Notes under the pieces: model-generated
Told to the model about the DNA's origin: nothing
The model's database searches: none
Seen by the model: only the letters and a program-made list of their open reading frames with translations
From: Kribbella sp. NBC_01245
GTDB taxonomy: Bacteria; Actinomycetota; Actinomycetes; Propionibacteriales; Kribbellaceae
Assembly (NCBI RefSeq): GCF_036226525.1
Contig: NZ_CP108487.1
Location: 6,758,001 to 6,822,000, forward strand
Direction: 5' to 3'
Length of the DNA stretch: 64,000 nt
Part shown: positions 17,502 through 27,875 of the stretch, one piece after another
Layout of the letters: the number at the start of each line of letters is the position of its first letter
How positions within the stretch are numbered: the stretch's first letter is position 1
Position numbers and translations under genes: made by a program

Positions 17502-20500
17502 CCCCCGCTCGCGGTTGGGGTGCCTTCGCGGAAGGCTTGGGGGGAGATGCCGGTGAGTTTGCGGAATGTGCGGCTGAAGTAGGCGCGGTCGCGGAAGCCG
17601 ACGCGTCGGGCGACTAGTTGGACGCTGTCGTTGGTGTTGCGGAGGCGTTCCTTTGCCTGCTGGATGCGTAGCCGGTTCAGGTAGAGCCAAGGGGACAGGC
17701 CGAGCTCTCGGTGGAAGACCCGGCTGAGGTAGTCCTCGCTCATCCCCGCCGCCTCGGCGACCTGACGTCGGCTGATCGGGTGGTGGAACCGCTGGTGCAG
17801 GTATGCCACCGCCTGACGGACTCGCGCCTTGCTGCCTTGGGCTGCCGTGTGTCCTGGCGCGAGCAGTCGTACGAGGAGGTCGGTCAGTTCCGCCTCGGAG
17901 AGGATGCCTTCGCCGATCAGGACGACGCGCGGATGAGGTTCGGCACGCAGTACGTCGCGTGACGTGATCGGGCCGCTGCTGAGCACCAACGCGGGCACTG
18001 GCGAACCCTCGTGCGCAAGGCGGTCCAGGACGTCGAAGGCGCTCATGTCGGGCAGAGTCTTCGTCAAGATCAACAGGCCCGGCAGATCCGGCCCTAGCGA
18101 CGTCAGCGCCGTCGTACCGTCTGCCGCTGTCAGGACGGGATGTCCCGGCAGTACTTGCTCGACGATCCGTACGAACCTAGACCCGCAAGAGCCGTCTGCG
18201 ACCACCACTGGTGCCGTGGCGCCGGCGGGACGGGCGGCCGCGAGTAACTCGGTCAAACCTCGGCTGCCCGCGTCGGGACGTCCGTAGACCAGAAACGGCG
18301 TACGGCGCAGTGACGGGTGGTCGTGGAGGTGGCGGACCAACGGCCAGTCCTCGGTACGAAGGCCGGCTAGGTCCAGCGCCACCGCTACCGGCCGGGTGAG
18401 GTCGCCGATCGCCTCGTTGTCCGTAGCCGTCCGCAGTCGCCGTACGTCGACACCGAGCCGCGTAGCGATTCCCGGAGCCTCAGCCGCCTCGCCCACGCTC
18501 AGCAGGGAGGACGTTGGACCGGTGACGCCGCGTCGGCCGCTCGGAGTCGGCAGCGGTAGGTCGACCTGGAAGGTGCCGCCGTCCGGGCCGGGTTCGAACC
18601 GCAACGAGCCGTCGTGCAAGGCGATCAACCGCTGCGCGATCGGCAGGGCGAACTCCGGCCCAGCACCGAACGAGTCGGGCGGCAGCCGGTATCCGCACAC
18701 CACCCGCAGCTGGATCCGGAGCGAGGGCGGCAGTACGTCGACGGTCAGCGCCACCTTGCCGGCGAGGCGGTCCGTGCTGACCCGCAAGGCGATCAGGGCC
18801 TGCCGCAAGCGGTCGCGATCGGCCTGGATCAACGGCAACCTGGCCGGTACCGAATCGGCCCGCAGTAGTTGGCCGAAGACCTCGGAGAGTAGTTCGCCGG
18901 GGTCGAGCAGGGTGGGGGACAGGTCGACGGCGTCGATCTCGATCCGGGACAGGTCCAGCAGGTTGCCGATCACCCGGAGCTGGATCTCGGCGTCCGCGCG
19001 GATCCGGGCCAGGCCGTTCACCAGCTCGACGGGTGGTGCGTCCATCGCCGCGACGGAACGGCGGAGGGTGGCGAGCTGACGGAGTACGCCGACCACGGGT
19101 TCGCGTAGTACCTCGCCGACGCTGGCGAGCAAACCGCTCTTGGCCTGGTTCGCCTGTTCGGCCGAGTCGCGTGCGTCCAGGACGTCCTGGAACAGCCGAA
19201 TCTCCATGAGCGTATGGCTGATCTGCTCGCCGAGTGCGCGATAGACGGCACCGTCTCGCGAACCGACCTCGAACAACCCGAAGCCCAGCAGCTCATCCCG
19301 GACGTAAAGCGGTTCGGCCACCATGCTGTACCGCCGGCCGGACGGCAGCACCTCGGCCAGGGAAACTGCTGCCCGAGACTCGAGCGACAGGTGCCAAGCC
19401 GGGATGCCGAGCTCGGGGAGATGCCGGTCGAGGACCTTCTCCAGTGCTGCCACGTCGACCGCTGACGACAAGGCATTTCCCAGCTCACGCAGTCGCCGGG
19501 CGGCCTGATCGGTCCGCCACCGCTCTGCCTCCAGGTGCCGATGGGCTGCCTCGGCAACGATCAACCTGGCCTGGCCGATCAGTCGCACCACCTCGGGGTC
19601 GCCGCGACCATGCAGACCCCCGATGGCCGCGGCCCAGGAGTCGAGCTGGTCCGGAGTGGTGGCCCAGGTTCGAACCAGGCGGTCGATTTCGATCAGGAAC
19701 GCCGTACTGTCGCCGTCGATGGCCTGATCGAAAGCCGAGAGCAGGAACTCCCGAGGCAAGGGCGGCAACGCGTCGAGCCCACCGAGCTGAGCGTCCGGCT
19801 CGGCTACGAGGGAGCCGGGACAACCGCAGGACCGGCGGATCACCAAGTTCGACTGAGGTGGCGGCCGATCCGTCACGGGGATATCGCCCAGCCGCTGCAG
19901 CAGCGTTTCGACGGCCAGGTCGCCGAGATCGTCGAACGGCATCGACACCGAGGTAAGCGGCGGATCCGTCAGCCGAGCCTCGGGCGAATCGTTGAACCCG
20001 GCAACGGCCACGTCCTGCGGAACCACGACACCCCGCCCCGAAAGCACTCGCAAAGCCTCCGCCGCAAGCAAATCGCTGCAGGCAACAACCGCGTCGAAGT
20101 CCCGCCCCGGCTGCAAACCACGAGCGTCCAGCAGCGCATGCATGGCCGAGGCGCCGGCCCCAGTCCGGGAATCCGCCGGCGTCGAGATCAGCTTTCGGTC
20201 CAGCCGAAGCCGACGGCGTGCCAACGTGTCGGCGTACGCGCGCAGGCGTTCGGCGGTGGCCGGGTTCGCGGCGGTGCCGGGGATGAACGCGATCCGGGTT
20301 CGGCCGTGGACCTCGATCAGGTGCTCGACGACGGCGCACATCCCGCGATAGCTGTCGAGTACGAGCGGGTCCGCCGCGCCGATCGTGCCGTTCAGGCTGA
20401 CCAGCGGCAGCCGGGCGAACCGTTCGGCCCAGCGATTGGTACGGCGCTCGTCGGCCGGCAGCTCGAGCGCGGACGTCCAGCAGATCAGGCCGTCGAGCAG

Positions 20501-20719
20501 CTCGGGATCGACCAGGTCGTAGACGGAGTTCGGCGGCCGCTCGGTCGTACGCACCTCGCCGCCGGGGAAGCAGATCAAGTTGACGTCGTGGCGTTCGGCC
20601 GCGTCGAGCACGGCAGACCACAACGTCGCGCCGACGCCCACGGAGACGTTGGCGGTGACCAGGCCGATCGTCAACCGGCGAACGGGATCCGGCGGCGCAA
20701 CGGCATTCGATTCCGTCAT
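17498..20719 (-). CDS. Multidomain regulator: LacI-type sensor, GAF, pseudo-histidine kinase, pseudo-receiver, AraC HTH
   Basis: A 1073-residue protein without a signal peptide or membrane segment. Residues 15-300 form a periplasmic-binding-protein-like sugar sensor ([39 protein letters not shown]). Then come a helical linker, a GAF-like region (420-510) and a kinase-like region. Its H-box equivalent [12 protein letters not shown] has Glu536 where His should be, and the ATPase lobe is degenerate. Receiver-like folds lie at 755-850 and 855-950; in the second, Thr886 replaces the phospho-Asp. An AraC HTH occupies 965-1068. It probably senses a sugar directly and controls the adjacent pectate-lyase region. 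ATG 20719 was chosen because the promoter -10 covers the upstream ATG (20779). Confidence 0.82.
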   Translation of the reverse strand: MTESNAVAPPDPVRRLTIGLVTANVSVGVGATLWSAVLDAAERHDVNLICFPGGEVRTTERPPNSVYDLVDPELLDGLICWTSALELPADERRTNRWAERFARLPLVSLNGTIGAADPLVLDSYRGMCAVVEHLIEVHGRTRIAFIPGTAANPATAERLRAYADTLARRRLRLDRKLISTPADSRTGAGASAMHALLDARGLQPGRDFDAVVACSDLLAAEALRVLSGRGVVVPQDVAVAGFNDSPEARLTDPPLTSVSMPFDDLGDLAVETLLQRLGDIPVTDRPPPQSNLVIRRSCGCPGSLVAEPDAQLGGLDALPPLPREFLLSAFDQAIDGDSTAFLIEIDRLVRTWATTPDQLDSWAAAIGGLHGRGDPEVVRLIGQARLIVAEAAHRHLEAERWRTDQAARRLRELGNALSSAVDVAALEKVLDRHLPELGIPAWHLSLESRAAVSLAEVLPSGRRYSMVAEPLYVRDELLGFGLFEVGSRDGAVYRALGEQISHTLMEIRLFQDVLDARDSAEQANQAKSGLLASVGEVLREPVVGVLRQLATLRRSVAAMDAPPVELVNGLARIRADAEIQLRVIGNLLDLSRIEIDAVDLSPTLLDPGELLSEVFGQLLRADSVPARLPLIQADRDRLRQALIALRVSTDRLAGKVALTVDVLPPSLRIQLRVVCGYRLPPDSFGAGPEFALPIAQRLIALHDGSLRFEPGPDGGTFQVDLPLPTPSGRRGVTGPTSSLLSVGEAAEAPGIATRLGVDVRRLRTATDNEAIGDLTRPVAVALDLAGLRTEDWPLVRHLHDHPSLRRTPFLVYGRPDAGSRGLTELLAAARPAGATAPVVVADGSCGSRFVRIVEQVLPGHPVLTAADGTTALTSLGPDLPGLLILTKTLPDMSAFDVLDRLAHEGSPVPALVLSSGPITSRDVLRAEPHPRVVLIGEGILSEAELTDLLVRLLAPGHTAAQGSKARVRQAVAYLHQRFHHPISRRQVAEAAGMSEDYLSRVFHRELGLSPWLYLNRLRIQQAKERLRNTNDSVQLVARRVGFRDRAYFSRTFRKLTGISPQAFREGTPTASGG

Positions 20720-20774
20720 CTGTGCCTCACTCGGCCCCGGGCGGACGGGCGTATCCGCAGCCGGGACTTTGCGT

Positions 20775-20803
20775 AACATAGCGATCGCAGCGAGTGAGAA
20801 CAA
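20775..20803 (-). promoter_or_regulatory. Promoter of the multidomain regulator
   Basis: On the minus strand, -35 TTGTTC (20798-20803), a 17-base spacer and -10 TATGTT (20775-20780) precede the ATG at 20719. The -10 overlaps the only upstream in-frame ATG, ruling it out as the start. Confidence 0.55.
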
Positions 20804-20866
20804 GGTGTCAGGCAACTGAAATCCCCAGAACCCCGCACATATCGGCAAAGCCGCACAAAACGGCAA

Positions 20867-20893
20867 GGCCCCCGCACACCAGGTGCGGGGGCC
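20867..20893 (-). terminator. Terminator of the pectate lyase gene
   Basis: A perfect 11-bp stem (GGCCCCCGCAC and its complement) with a 5-base loop lies 20 bases beyond the pectate lyase stop. It separates that transcript from the regulator promoter. Confidence 0.75.
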
Positions 20894-20913
20894 ACGTGCC
20901 GGTGAGATTGGGG

Positions 20914-21858
20914 TCAGGCGACCTTGCCCGTACCGGCTCCGCTCTGGACCTTCGACTTCACGGTGCTGGCGGTGTCCAGCGAGTAAGAGTACGGAATGGC
21001 CTTGACCGTGCCACCCTGCTGGCCGCCGCCCGAGTTGACGAAGTGGTTGTTGCGGGCGACCAGCGAGCCGGCCGGGGAGGAGCCTTCGCCACGGTGGAAG
21101 GGGTCCCGGGTGTTCTCGAAGTAGTTGCCCTCGACCAGGACGCCGGCCTCGATGGTGGAGGCGACGCCGTACCCGCTGACCCCGCCGTAGTAGTTGTTGT
21201 AGACGTGCACCGGGTTGCCGAAGCGGACCCGGGGGTGCCGCTGGGTGGTGCCGTCGAACCAGTTGTGGTGGTAGCTGACCCGCAGGTGGCCGCGGTCCTG
21301 GCTGCCGTTGTCGTCGCTGTGGCCGAGCAGCATGGCCTTGTCGTGGTTGGCGAACTTGTTCCACGAGACGGTGATGAAGTCCGATCCCCGCTTGATATCG
21401 ACCGCGCCGTCGTACCCGTTGGAGAAGCTGTTGTGGTCGATCCAGATCTTCATGGAGCTGTCCTGGACGTTGATCGCGTCGTCGGACCAGTTGCGGAAGT
21501 TGAGGTTCTGGATGATCACGTTGGTGGCGCCGTCCACGTCCAGGCCGCCGCCGGTGATCCCTGAGCCGGAGCCGACACCGATGACCGTCTTGTTCGACGT
21601 GACGTCGTTCATGCCGCTGACCGCGATCATGCCGCTGACCCGGATCACCTTGGCGCCGCTGGCCTTCAGCGCCGAGGTCAGGGCTGACGCGGTGGTCACG
21701 GTGACCGCCGAGGCGCTGCCGCCGCCAGTGGTGCCCGCGCCGTACCCGGTCGGCGTTCCGACCGCTACCGCCGTACCGGCCGAGCTGACCAGTAGGGCCG
21801 ATGCCGAGAGCACCGCAAGGGTGATCGCCAGGCTCTGTCGCTTCGCTGATCTGCGCAT
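20914..21858 (-). CDS. Secreted pectate lyase (polysaccharide lyase family 1)
   Basis: A 314-residue secreted beta-helix enzyme cleaving de-esterified polygalacturonan by beta-elimination. Residues 1-32 are a Sec signal peptide (RRSAKRQSLAITLAVLSASA). The parallel beta-helix core includes NVIIQNLNFRNW, the Ca-binding DAINVQDSSMKIWIDHNSF and DGAVDIKRGSDFITVSWNKF. The catalytic Arg lies in TQRHPRVRFGNPVHVYNNYY. There is no extra binding module. It has its own terminator and the sugar-sensing regulator lies directly downstream on the same strand. Confidence 0.92.
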   Translation of the reverse strand: MRRSAKRQSLAITLAVLSASALLVSSAGTAVAVGTPTGYGAGTTGGGSASAVTVTTASALTSALKASGAKVIRVSGMIAVSGMNDVTSNKTVIGVGSGSGITGGGLDVDGATNVIIQNLNFRNWSDDAINVQDSSMKIWIDHNSFSNGYDGAVDIKRGSDFITVSWNKFANHDKAMLLGHSDDNGSQDRGHLRVSYHHNWFDGTTQRHPRVRFGNPVHVYNNYYGGVSGYGVASTIEAGVLVEGNYFENTRDPFHRGEGSSPAGSLVARNNHFVNSGGGQQGGTVKAIPYSYSLDTASTVKSKVQSGAGTGKVA

Positions 21859-21990
21859 GTCGCTTCTCCATTCGCCGCGGACTTGATCGTGGCCTCACGC
21901 TAGGGACGGCCGGATGGACTATCGCGACCAAGCTGTGGACTTTGATGGAAAGCGGTTGCCCGGCCAGGCTCGGGCTGTGCCCGGCAGCGG

Positions 21991-23217
21991 CTAGGCCTTG
22001 TAGCGGCTGAGGGTGCGGGAAGTGGCGGCCTGTACGGCGACCGCGAGCGCGCAGGCGACGCCGCCCGAGATGATACTGACGACCGGATCGGTCAGACCGG
22101 CCACGGCACCGGCGCGCGCGTCGCCGACCCGTGGACCGCCCGCGCCGATCACGAAGTCGAGGCTGTTGAGCCGCCCGCGGAGCTCGTCCGGGGTGTTGAC
22201 CTGCAGGATCGTCGCGCGGAACACGGTGGTGACGATGTCGCTCGCTCCCGCCAGGATCAGCAGCGCGATCGCCAGCCAAAGCGTGGACGTGAACCCGACG
22301 GCGCCAATGGAGAGACCCCACACCGCGACGGCGGCCAGCATCGCGCGGCCCTGGTAGCGCAGATGGCTCAACGGCCCTGAGAAGACTGCCGCGACCAGAC
22401 CTCCGATGCCGATCGACGAGTAGAGCAGGCCGACGGTCTCGGGTCCGCCGTGGAAGTGGGTGGTGGCGAGCGCGGGGAAGAGCGCTGACGGCATGGCCAG
22501 GCCGGTCGCGAAGAGGTCGGTCAGGAAGATCGAGGCGATCAACCGGTTGCGTTTGGCGTACGCGAGTCCGTCGGCGACCGCGCGGAAGCTGACCGTCGTA
22601 CCGCCGCCGTGGGGAGGCATGGGCGCGAGTTGGTAGACGCCGTACAGGACGGCCAGGAAGGTCACCACGTCGGCGACGTAGACGGCGCCCGGTCCGGCGG
22701 CGGCAGTCAGTACGCCTGCCAGCAGTGGCGCGAGGATGAGCGTCACCTGGAAGTTCAGCTGGTGCAACGCTGCTGCCGCTGCCAGTCGCTCCGGCGGTAG
22801 CAGGCGGGCCGTGATCGTACGCCGCGCGGGCATGTCCACGGCGGCGAAGCCCGCGCCGATCGCGGCGAGCACGTAGAGCAGCCAGACCTGTCGCAGATCG
22901 AGGAACGCCTGCAGCGTAAGCGCAATGGCGACGGCCATCAGGCCCAAGCTCGTGATCAGGACCAGCTTGCGGCGGTCGACCGCGTCCACGATCGACCCGC
23001 CCAGCAGGCCGAGTACGACGGTCGGCAGGAAGGTGGCGAGGCCGACCGCGCCTACGGCGAACGACGAGCCGGTGAGGTCGTACACCTGGATCGCGACGGC
23101 AACACCGGTCATGAAGCTACCGACGGAGGAGAGCGACTGCCCGATCCAGAGCCGCCGGTAGGCCGGATACTCCCTCAGCGGCCGGATATCGGCTAACAAG
23201 CGTCGGGGATCAGGCAC
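21991..23217 (-). CDS. MFS transporter (EntS/MFS_3-like)
   Basis: A 408-residue membrane protein with about 12 hydrophobic helices. The signature GGSIVDAVDRRKLVL matches the loop between helices 2 and 3 of drug/siderophore exporters of the MFS_3 class. The N-terminus REYPAYRRLWIGQSLSSVGSFM is typical of this group. It follows the ABC permease gene by 42 bases on the same strand, so read-through from the LacI operon is possible. Cargo unknown. Confidence 0.85.
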   Translation of the reverse strand: MPDPRRLLADIRPLREYPAYRRLWIGQSLSSVGSFMTGVAVAIQVYDLTGSSFAVGAVGLATFLPTVVLGLLGGSIVDAVDRRKLVLITSLGLMAVAIALTLQAFLDLRQVWLLYVLAAIGAGFAAVDMPARRTITARLLPPERLAAAAALHQLNFQVTLILAPLLAGVLTAAAGPGAVYVADVVTFLAVLYGVYQLAPMPPHGGGTTVSFRAVADGLAYAKRNRLIASIFLTDLFATGLAMPSALFPALATTHFHGGPETVGLLYSSIGIGGLVAAVFSGPLSHLRYQGRAMLAAVAVWGLSIGAVGFTSTLWLAIALLILAGASDIVTTVFRATILQVNTPDELRGRLNSLDFVIGAGGPRVGDARAGAVAGLTDPVVSIISGGVACALAVAVQAATSRTLSRYKA

Positions 23218-23259
23218 AACCGGCGATTCTCGTCCTCCGATCGCCCGACCGCAAAGGGA

Positions 23260-24090
23260 TTAACCCTTGAGGCCGGTATGGGCTAGGCCTTCGATGAATT
23301 GGCGTTGGGCCAGGATGAAGATGATGAGGACGGGGAGGGCGCTCATGGTGGCGGCGGCGAGTTGGACGTTCCACATTGAGCCGCCATAGGCATCGACGTA
23401 CTGTGTGAGGGCTTGCGGCAGGGTGAATTTCTCCTTGGTGGACAGGAAGACGATGGGCTCGAGGTAGAGGTTCCAGCTGTGCAGGAAGGTGAAGATCGAG
23501 ACGGCGCCGATCGCGGGTTTGGCCAGCGGTAGCGCCACCTGCCAGAACAGGCCGAACCTGCCGAGGCCGTCGACGCGTCCGGCCTCCTCCAGTTCGTTCG
23601 GCAGGCTGATGAAGAACTGCCGCATGATGAACGTCGCCAGCACACTCGGCGCCCCGAGCATCGGCACCAGGATCAGCGGCCAGTGCGTATCGACGAGTCC
23701 GGCGGAATCGAACATCCGGAACAGCGGCACGATGGTGACCTCGTTCGGCACCAGCAGTCCGGCCAGGACGATCATGAAGACCACCCCCGAACCGCGGAAC
23801 TTGATTCGGGCGAAGGCGTATCCGGCCAGTGACGACACCACCAGGGTGCCGGCGGTGACGATCAACGCGATGTAGAGGCTGTTGAAGTACTGCCGCTCGA
23901 AGGGCTGCAACTCGAACACCCGGCGATAGGCGTCGAGCGTCGGGTCCGACGGCCAGAGCCGGGGCGGAAACGCGAAGATCTCGTTGATGGGTTTCAGCGA
24001 GGACGTCGCCATCCACCAGGTCGGGAAGACGAAGGGCACGCAGAAGATCAGCAACAACCCGTAGACGACGAGTTTCAGCCTATGACTCAT
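23260..24090 (-). CDS. Carbohydrate ABC transporter permease (MalG-type)
   Basis: A 276-residue inner-membrane subunit with six predicted helices and the EAA loop EEAGRVDGLGRFGLFWQVALP that docks the ATPase. The C-terminal FIEGLAHTGLKG is typical of MalG/UgpE-type permeases. Its start lies inside the end of the partner permease gene (11-base overlap). No ATPase gene is present here, so a shared MsiK-type ATPase encoded elsewhere is likely. Confidence 0.92.
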   Translation of the reverse strand: MSHRLKLVVYGLLLIFCVPFVFPTWWMATSSLKPINEIFAFPPRLWPSDPTLDAYRRVFELQPFERQYFNSLYIALIVTAGTLVVSSLAGYAFARIKFRGSGVVFMIVLAGLLVPNEVTIVPLFRMFDSAGLVDTHWPLILVPMLGAPSVLATFIMRQFFISLPNELEEAGRVDGLGRFGLFWQVALPLAKPAIGAVSIFTFLHSWNLYLEPIVFLSTKEKFTLPQALTQYVDAYGGSMWNVQLAAATMSALPVLIIFILAQRQFIEGLAHTGLKG

Positions 24091-25024
24091 GGAAGACCCA
24101 CCTCTTGCGCATCCGCCATTGCAGTACGGTCAACGCCAGCACGATGGCGAAGAGCAGTAGCGAAATGGTCGCGCCATAGCCGAAATGATGGAACTGGAAG
24201 GCCTGCTGGTACAGGTAATAGACGAGCACCGTGGTCGACGTACCAGGGCCGCCTTGAGTCAGTACGGCGATCTGCGCGAAAACCTGGAGTGATCCGACAA
24301 TGGTGAGGATCGACGTCAGCAGAATGGTCGGACTGATCAACGGCACGGTCACCCGGCGGAATCGCGCCCAGGCACTCGCGCCGTCGATCCGGGCCGCTTC
24401 GTAAAGCTCGGCCGGCACGCCCTGTAAAGCGGCCAGGAACAACACCATGTTCAACCCGACGCCTTTGAACAATTGCACGACGATGACCGAGATCATCGCG
24501 GTGGTCTCACCACGCAACCAGTTCGGGCCGTCGATTCCGATCGAGTCGAGCAGGCCGTTGATACCGCCGTTGTCCTGCAAGAGGAATCCCCACACGATCG
24601 TCCAGGCCACCAACGTCACGACGACTGGCGAGAAGAACAACGTGCGGAAGAAGACCGTGCCACGGAGTTTCTGGTTCAACAGCACCGCCAGGAACAACGC
24701 CAGCGAAAGGTTCAGCACCACCAGCCCGACCGAGAAGAGCCCGGTCGCACGCAAGGCGGGCCACAACCGCGGGTCGTCCGCCAGCGCCTGGTAGTTGCCT
24801 GCGCCAACGAATTCGAAGGTGCCGGCCAGGACGCTCCACTCGTGCAGGCTGTACCAGACGACGAGCACCAGCGGCACCAGGACGAAGGCGATGATGCCGG
24901 CCAGCTGCGGCGCGACGAACAGCCAGCCGGCCAGTTCGTCGCGCCTGCGCAGCGTCCAGTAGGAAGGCCGCTCCGGTGCCGGGGCGGCTTCCTCGCGAAC
25001 GCGTGGAGAGAGCAGGACCATCAC
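24080..25024 (-). CDS. Carbohydrate ABC transporter permease (MalF-type)
   Basis: A 314-residue inner-membrane subunit with the EAA loop YEAARIDGASAWARFRRVTVP and the N-terminal GWLFVAPQLAGIIAFVLVP segment typical of MalF/UgpA-type permeases. Its ATG overlaps the binding-protein stop by four bases and its end overlaps the MalG-type permease. Confidence 0.92.
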   Translation of the reverse strand: MMVLLSPRVREEAAPAPERPSYWTLRRRDELAGWLFVAPQLAGIIAFVLVPLVLVVWYSLHEWSVLAGTFEFVGAGNYQALADDPRLWPALRATGLFSVGLVVLNLSLALFLAVLLNQKLRGTVFFRTLFFSPVVVTLVAWTIVWGFLLQDNGGINGLLDSIGIDGPNWLRGETTAMISVIVVQLFKGVGLNMVLFLAALQGVPAELYEAARIDGASAWARFRRVTVPLISPTILLTSILTIVGSLQVFAQIAVLTQGGPGTSTTVLVYYLYQQAFQFHHFGYGATISLLLFAIVLALTVLQWRMRKRWVFHES

Positions 25025-26265
25025 TTACTCAACAGTGGATTGATCTTGGCGCAGACGTCCGTCATGATCGCCTTCACGTCCGCACCGGGCTTCCACAACG
25101 GGTCGAGGGCCGCGCGCACGGTCTGCTGCAGCTCGGCGTACCCGACGTGACTGGTCTTGATGTCACCGCGCTCGATCCCGTCGATCACGACAGCCTGCAG
25201 TTGCTCCGGCTTGAGCAGCGGGTTGGCCTTGGCCAGCGTGGTGGTGTTGAGCTGCGACTTGCGCGGCGGCGGGAAGAACTGCGCCAGCTTGGCCGAGTTC
25301 GCCTGATTGCTGAAGTACGTAAGGAAGTCCTCAGCAGCCTGGACGTTCTTGCCACGCTTGAGTACGCCGATACCGGCCTGGCCGACGACCGAGTACTCAC
25401 CCTTTGGACCGGTCGGCAACGGCACCAGGTCCCACTTGAACTTCGCCTTCTCCAGCAAGGCCGCGCGGCTGATCTGGGTGATGATCATCGCCGAGTCCCC
25501 GGCGTACATATCGGCCGTCGTACCCGGCCCAGGCATGCCCTTGTCGGTGAAGATCAGCTTGTGGATGAAGGTCATCGCGCCGACCATCTCGGGCTGGTCG
25601 AACCCGCAGGTCTTGCCGTCCTCGCTCCACGGCCGCGCACCCCAGGCGCTCCAGATCGAGTTCAGCGCGTCCCAGCCCTTGAAGTCGAAGTCGCCGACAA
25701 CGATCCCGCCCTTGCCGGACTTGGCATGGACGGCGGCGGCCGTCGCGGCAGCCTCCTCCCAGGTCCACTTGCCCGCGGCAATCAATTGTGCCGGGGTCTG
25801 CCGTCCGGCCGCCGTCACCAGGTCGGTGTTGACGAAGACGCCCAAAGGCGAAGTAGAGAAGGGATATGCGAGCAGTTCACCATCCTTCTCCCACAAGGCG
25901 GTTGTGCTGGGCAACAAGTCGGGATCCTTGTCGATCGGCTCCAGCGCTCCGGACGAGACGAAGTCCGGCGCGGTGCTCTCCAGGATCCAGGCCAGGTCCG
26001 GCACATTGCCGCCACCGATCTGGGTGGTGAGCGCCGTCGTATAGGTGTCGAAGGGAATCGACTCGAAGGTGACCTTGCCGATCTCGGGATGATCCTTCTT
26101 GTAGTCCGCGGCGATCTGGTCGAACAGCGCCAGGTGTTTCGCGTTCGCGGTCCACACGGTCATCCGCAGATCGGCAGGGCCTTTGGCGGCTTCACCCGAG
26201 GAGCCACCACACGCGGTCAGGGCGAGCACAGCTGCTGCTGCGAGTGCGGTCAGTCGGAGTTTCAT
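25021..26265 (-). CDS. Sugar ABC transporter substrate-binding lipoprotein
   Basis: A 414-residue extracellular lipoprotein of the family-1 sugar-binding type. The signal peptide ends in a lipobox (LALTACGG), giving a lipidated Cys. WTANAKHLALFDQIAADYKK and later ADMYAGDSAMIITQISR fit the extracellular solute-binding fold. ATG 26265 has GGGAGA upstream at good spacing; in-frame ATGs at 26271 and 26280 are alternatives, the latter overlapping the oxidoreductase stop as TGATG. It delivers substrate to the two permeases that follow. The ligand is probably an oligosaccharide or modified sugar. Confidence 0.9.
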   Translation of the reverse strand: MKLRLTALAAAAVLALTACGGSSGEAAKGPADLRMTVWTANAKHLALFDQIAADYKKDHPEIGKVTFESIPFDTYTTALTTQIGGGNVPDLAWILESTAPDFVSSGALEPIDKDPDLLPSTTALWEKDGELLAYPFSTSPLGVFVNTDLVTAAGRQTPAQLIAAGKWTWEEAAATAAAVHAKSGKGGIVVGDFDFKGWDALNSIWSAWGARPWSEDGKTCGFDQPEMVGAMTFIHKLIFTDKGMPGPGTTADMYAGDSAMIITQISRAALLEKAKFKWDLVPLPTGPKGEYSVVGQAGIGVLKRGKNVQAAEDFLTYFSNQANSAKLAQFFPPPRKSQLNTTTLAKANPLLKPEQLQAVVIDGIERGDIKTSHVGYAELQQTVRAALDPLWKPGADVKAIMTDVCAKINPLLSK

Positions 26266-26279
26266 GGTCATTTCTCCCA

Positions 26280-27875
26280 TCAGTAGCCGGTCACGTCCGG
26301 CCAGCTCAGTTCGACGCCCTGGTCCGACAACCGGGACTGGAACTCAACGAGCAGGGCAGGGGAATTGCGGACCGCGCGCGGCGTTGTGCCACGGTCCAGG
26401 CAGAAAGCTGCGAGCAGTCCGGCGGCCTCGCCGACGTTCCACTCCACCGGGTGCAACCGGTAACAGCCGTTGGTGATGTGCGTGGTGCCCAGGTTCTTGC
26501 TCGCGGGCAGCAGGTTCTCCACTCGCTGCGGGATCAACGCCCCGAGCGGGATCCGGAACGGGCTGCTCGCCACGTCGATGTAGTTGTCGCCACCCGTCGA
26601 AGGATGCAGGTCGATCCGGTACATCCCGACGCCCACGCTGTCGACGTACTCGACCGCGCCCCGCGAACCGCGCACGGCGACCGACAGGTCCTGCTCGACG
26701 ATCGTGTACTCCGCCGCGATCCGGCGCGACTCCCGGATGTACGGCGCTTGCGCGAGGCCGTCCGAACTCCCGAGGAGATCCCCGCGCATGCGCAGACCCC
26801 GGAAGCCGGCGCCACCGTCGGGCCGCGGCGCCTCGGTCTGCAACCAGTAGAACACCGCCTGCGACAACTCCTTGGCGCCCTGGAGATGCTTCAAAGCGTC
26901 GGGTACGTCGAAGACCGGGCCTTCCAGGTAGTCGATCATCGGCCAGTTCACCAGGCAGATGTCGCTCGCGTACGCGCCGGGCTCGAAGTGCTGCCGCGCC
27001 GCGATCCGTCGGAACGTCCACAAGTTGGTATCGCCACCGGCCTTGCGTTGATCCGCGACCACCGACAGCGGGTCGTCATCCGGGTTCGGCGTGAAGCTGC
27101 GCAGGGACGGCTTGAGGGTGCGCGGGTCCGGCGCGTGCCAGGACAGCATGCGATCACCCCAGAACGGCGGCTGGTAGTTCCGCCAGAAAGCGTAGTTCGC
27201 CGGCTTGTCGCCCACGTGGTCACCGTCGACATGGTCCACCGCGAAGCAGAACGAGACGGCCTGCATGTTCAGCGGTTGCGCCTCCACCGGAGCACTCGGC
27301 TCGCCCGTCATCGCCTGCGACTCGAAGCCGGTGACGTACTCCGTGCCGGTCAACGGCAACAGCTCGCCGGTCTCGGTCGCGTCCAGGATGTACGGCGCGG
27401 TCAGCGTGCGTTCTTCGCCGGTATCGCGATGGCACACCGTCACGGAGGTGACCCGATCGCCGTCGGTCGTCGCGTTGACCGGCCGATAGGGCTGGAGGAC
27501 TTGGAGCTTTAGGTTGGCCCGGTACGGCGCGAGCATCGAGTCGATCACCGCGACGGCGACGCGTGGTTCGTGGCACAACTTCGACACGTAACCGGCGCCC
27601 GGGTTGAGCTCCTTGGCGGCACGCGATCGCGCGGTCAGCGGGTAGTGGCGTCGGTAGTAGTCGCGGATGCCGTCCCGCAGCGCCCGGTACGACGCGGTCA
27701 CGCCGAACTGCTCCACCCAGGTGTGCTCGTCCGGCGGCACTCCCTGGCTGGTCAGTTGCCCGCCGAGCCAGTCGAACTCCTCGGTCAGGATCACCGAGCG
27801 GCCCGCGCGCAGGGCGGCAAGGGCAGCCGCCACCCCGCCAAGCCCGCCGCCGACGACCAGTACATCCGTGTGCAT
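26280..27875 (-). CDS. FAD-dependent oxidoreductase (FAD_oxidored family)
   Basis: A 531-residue flavoprotein. The N-terminal dinucleotide-binding motif is VLVVGGGLGGVAAALAALRA, with Glu in ILTEEFDWLGGQLT. The late FAD-contact region runs RIPLGALIPQRVENLLPASK and NVGEAAGLLAAFCLD. This family (PF12831 type) is found beside sugar uptake genes in actinobacteria, but its substrates are poorly known. Start ATG directly follows the LacI stop (TAGATG) and its stop overlaps the first possible binding-protein ATG, so it is embedded in the LacI-transporter operon. It probably oxidises the imported sugar or a derivative. Confidence 0.85.
   Translation of the reverse strand: MHTDVLVVGGGLGGVAAALAALRAGRSVILTEEFDWLGGQLTSQGVPPDEHTWVEQFGVTASYRALRDGIRDYYRRHYPLTARSRAAKELNPGAGYVSKLCHEPRVAVAVIDSMLAPYRANLKLQVLQPYRPVNATTDGDRVTSVTVCHRDTGEERTLTAPYILDATETGELLPLTGTEYVTGFESQAMTGEPSAPVEAQPLNMQAVSFCFAVDHVDGDHVGDKPANYAFWRNYQPPFWGDRMLSWHAPDPRTLKPSLRSFTPNPDDDPLSVVADQRKAGGDTNLWTFRRIAARQHFEPGAYASDICLVNWPMIDYLEGPVFDVPDALKHLQGAKELSQAVFYWLQTEAPRPDGGAGFRGLRMRGDLLGSSDGLAQAPYIRESRRIAAEYTIVEQDLSVAVRGSRGAVEYVDSVGVGMYRIDLHPSTGGDNYIDVASSPFRIPLGALIPQRVENLLPASKNLGTTHITNGCYRLHPVEWNVGEAAGLLAAFCLDRGTTPRAVRNSPALLVEFQSRLSDQGVELSWPDVTGY

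Noticed and set aside
20720-22321. N-terminal extension of the multidomain regulator frame through the pectate lyase gene
   Set aside because: The extension is read antisense-like through a real gene and contains a terminator and promoter. The true start is ATG 20719.
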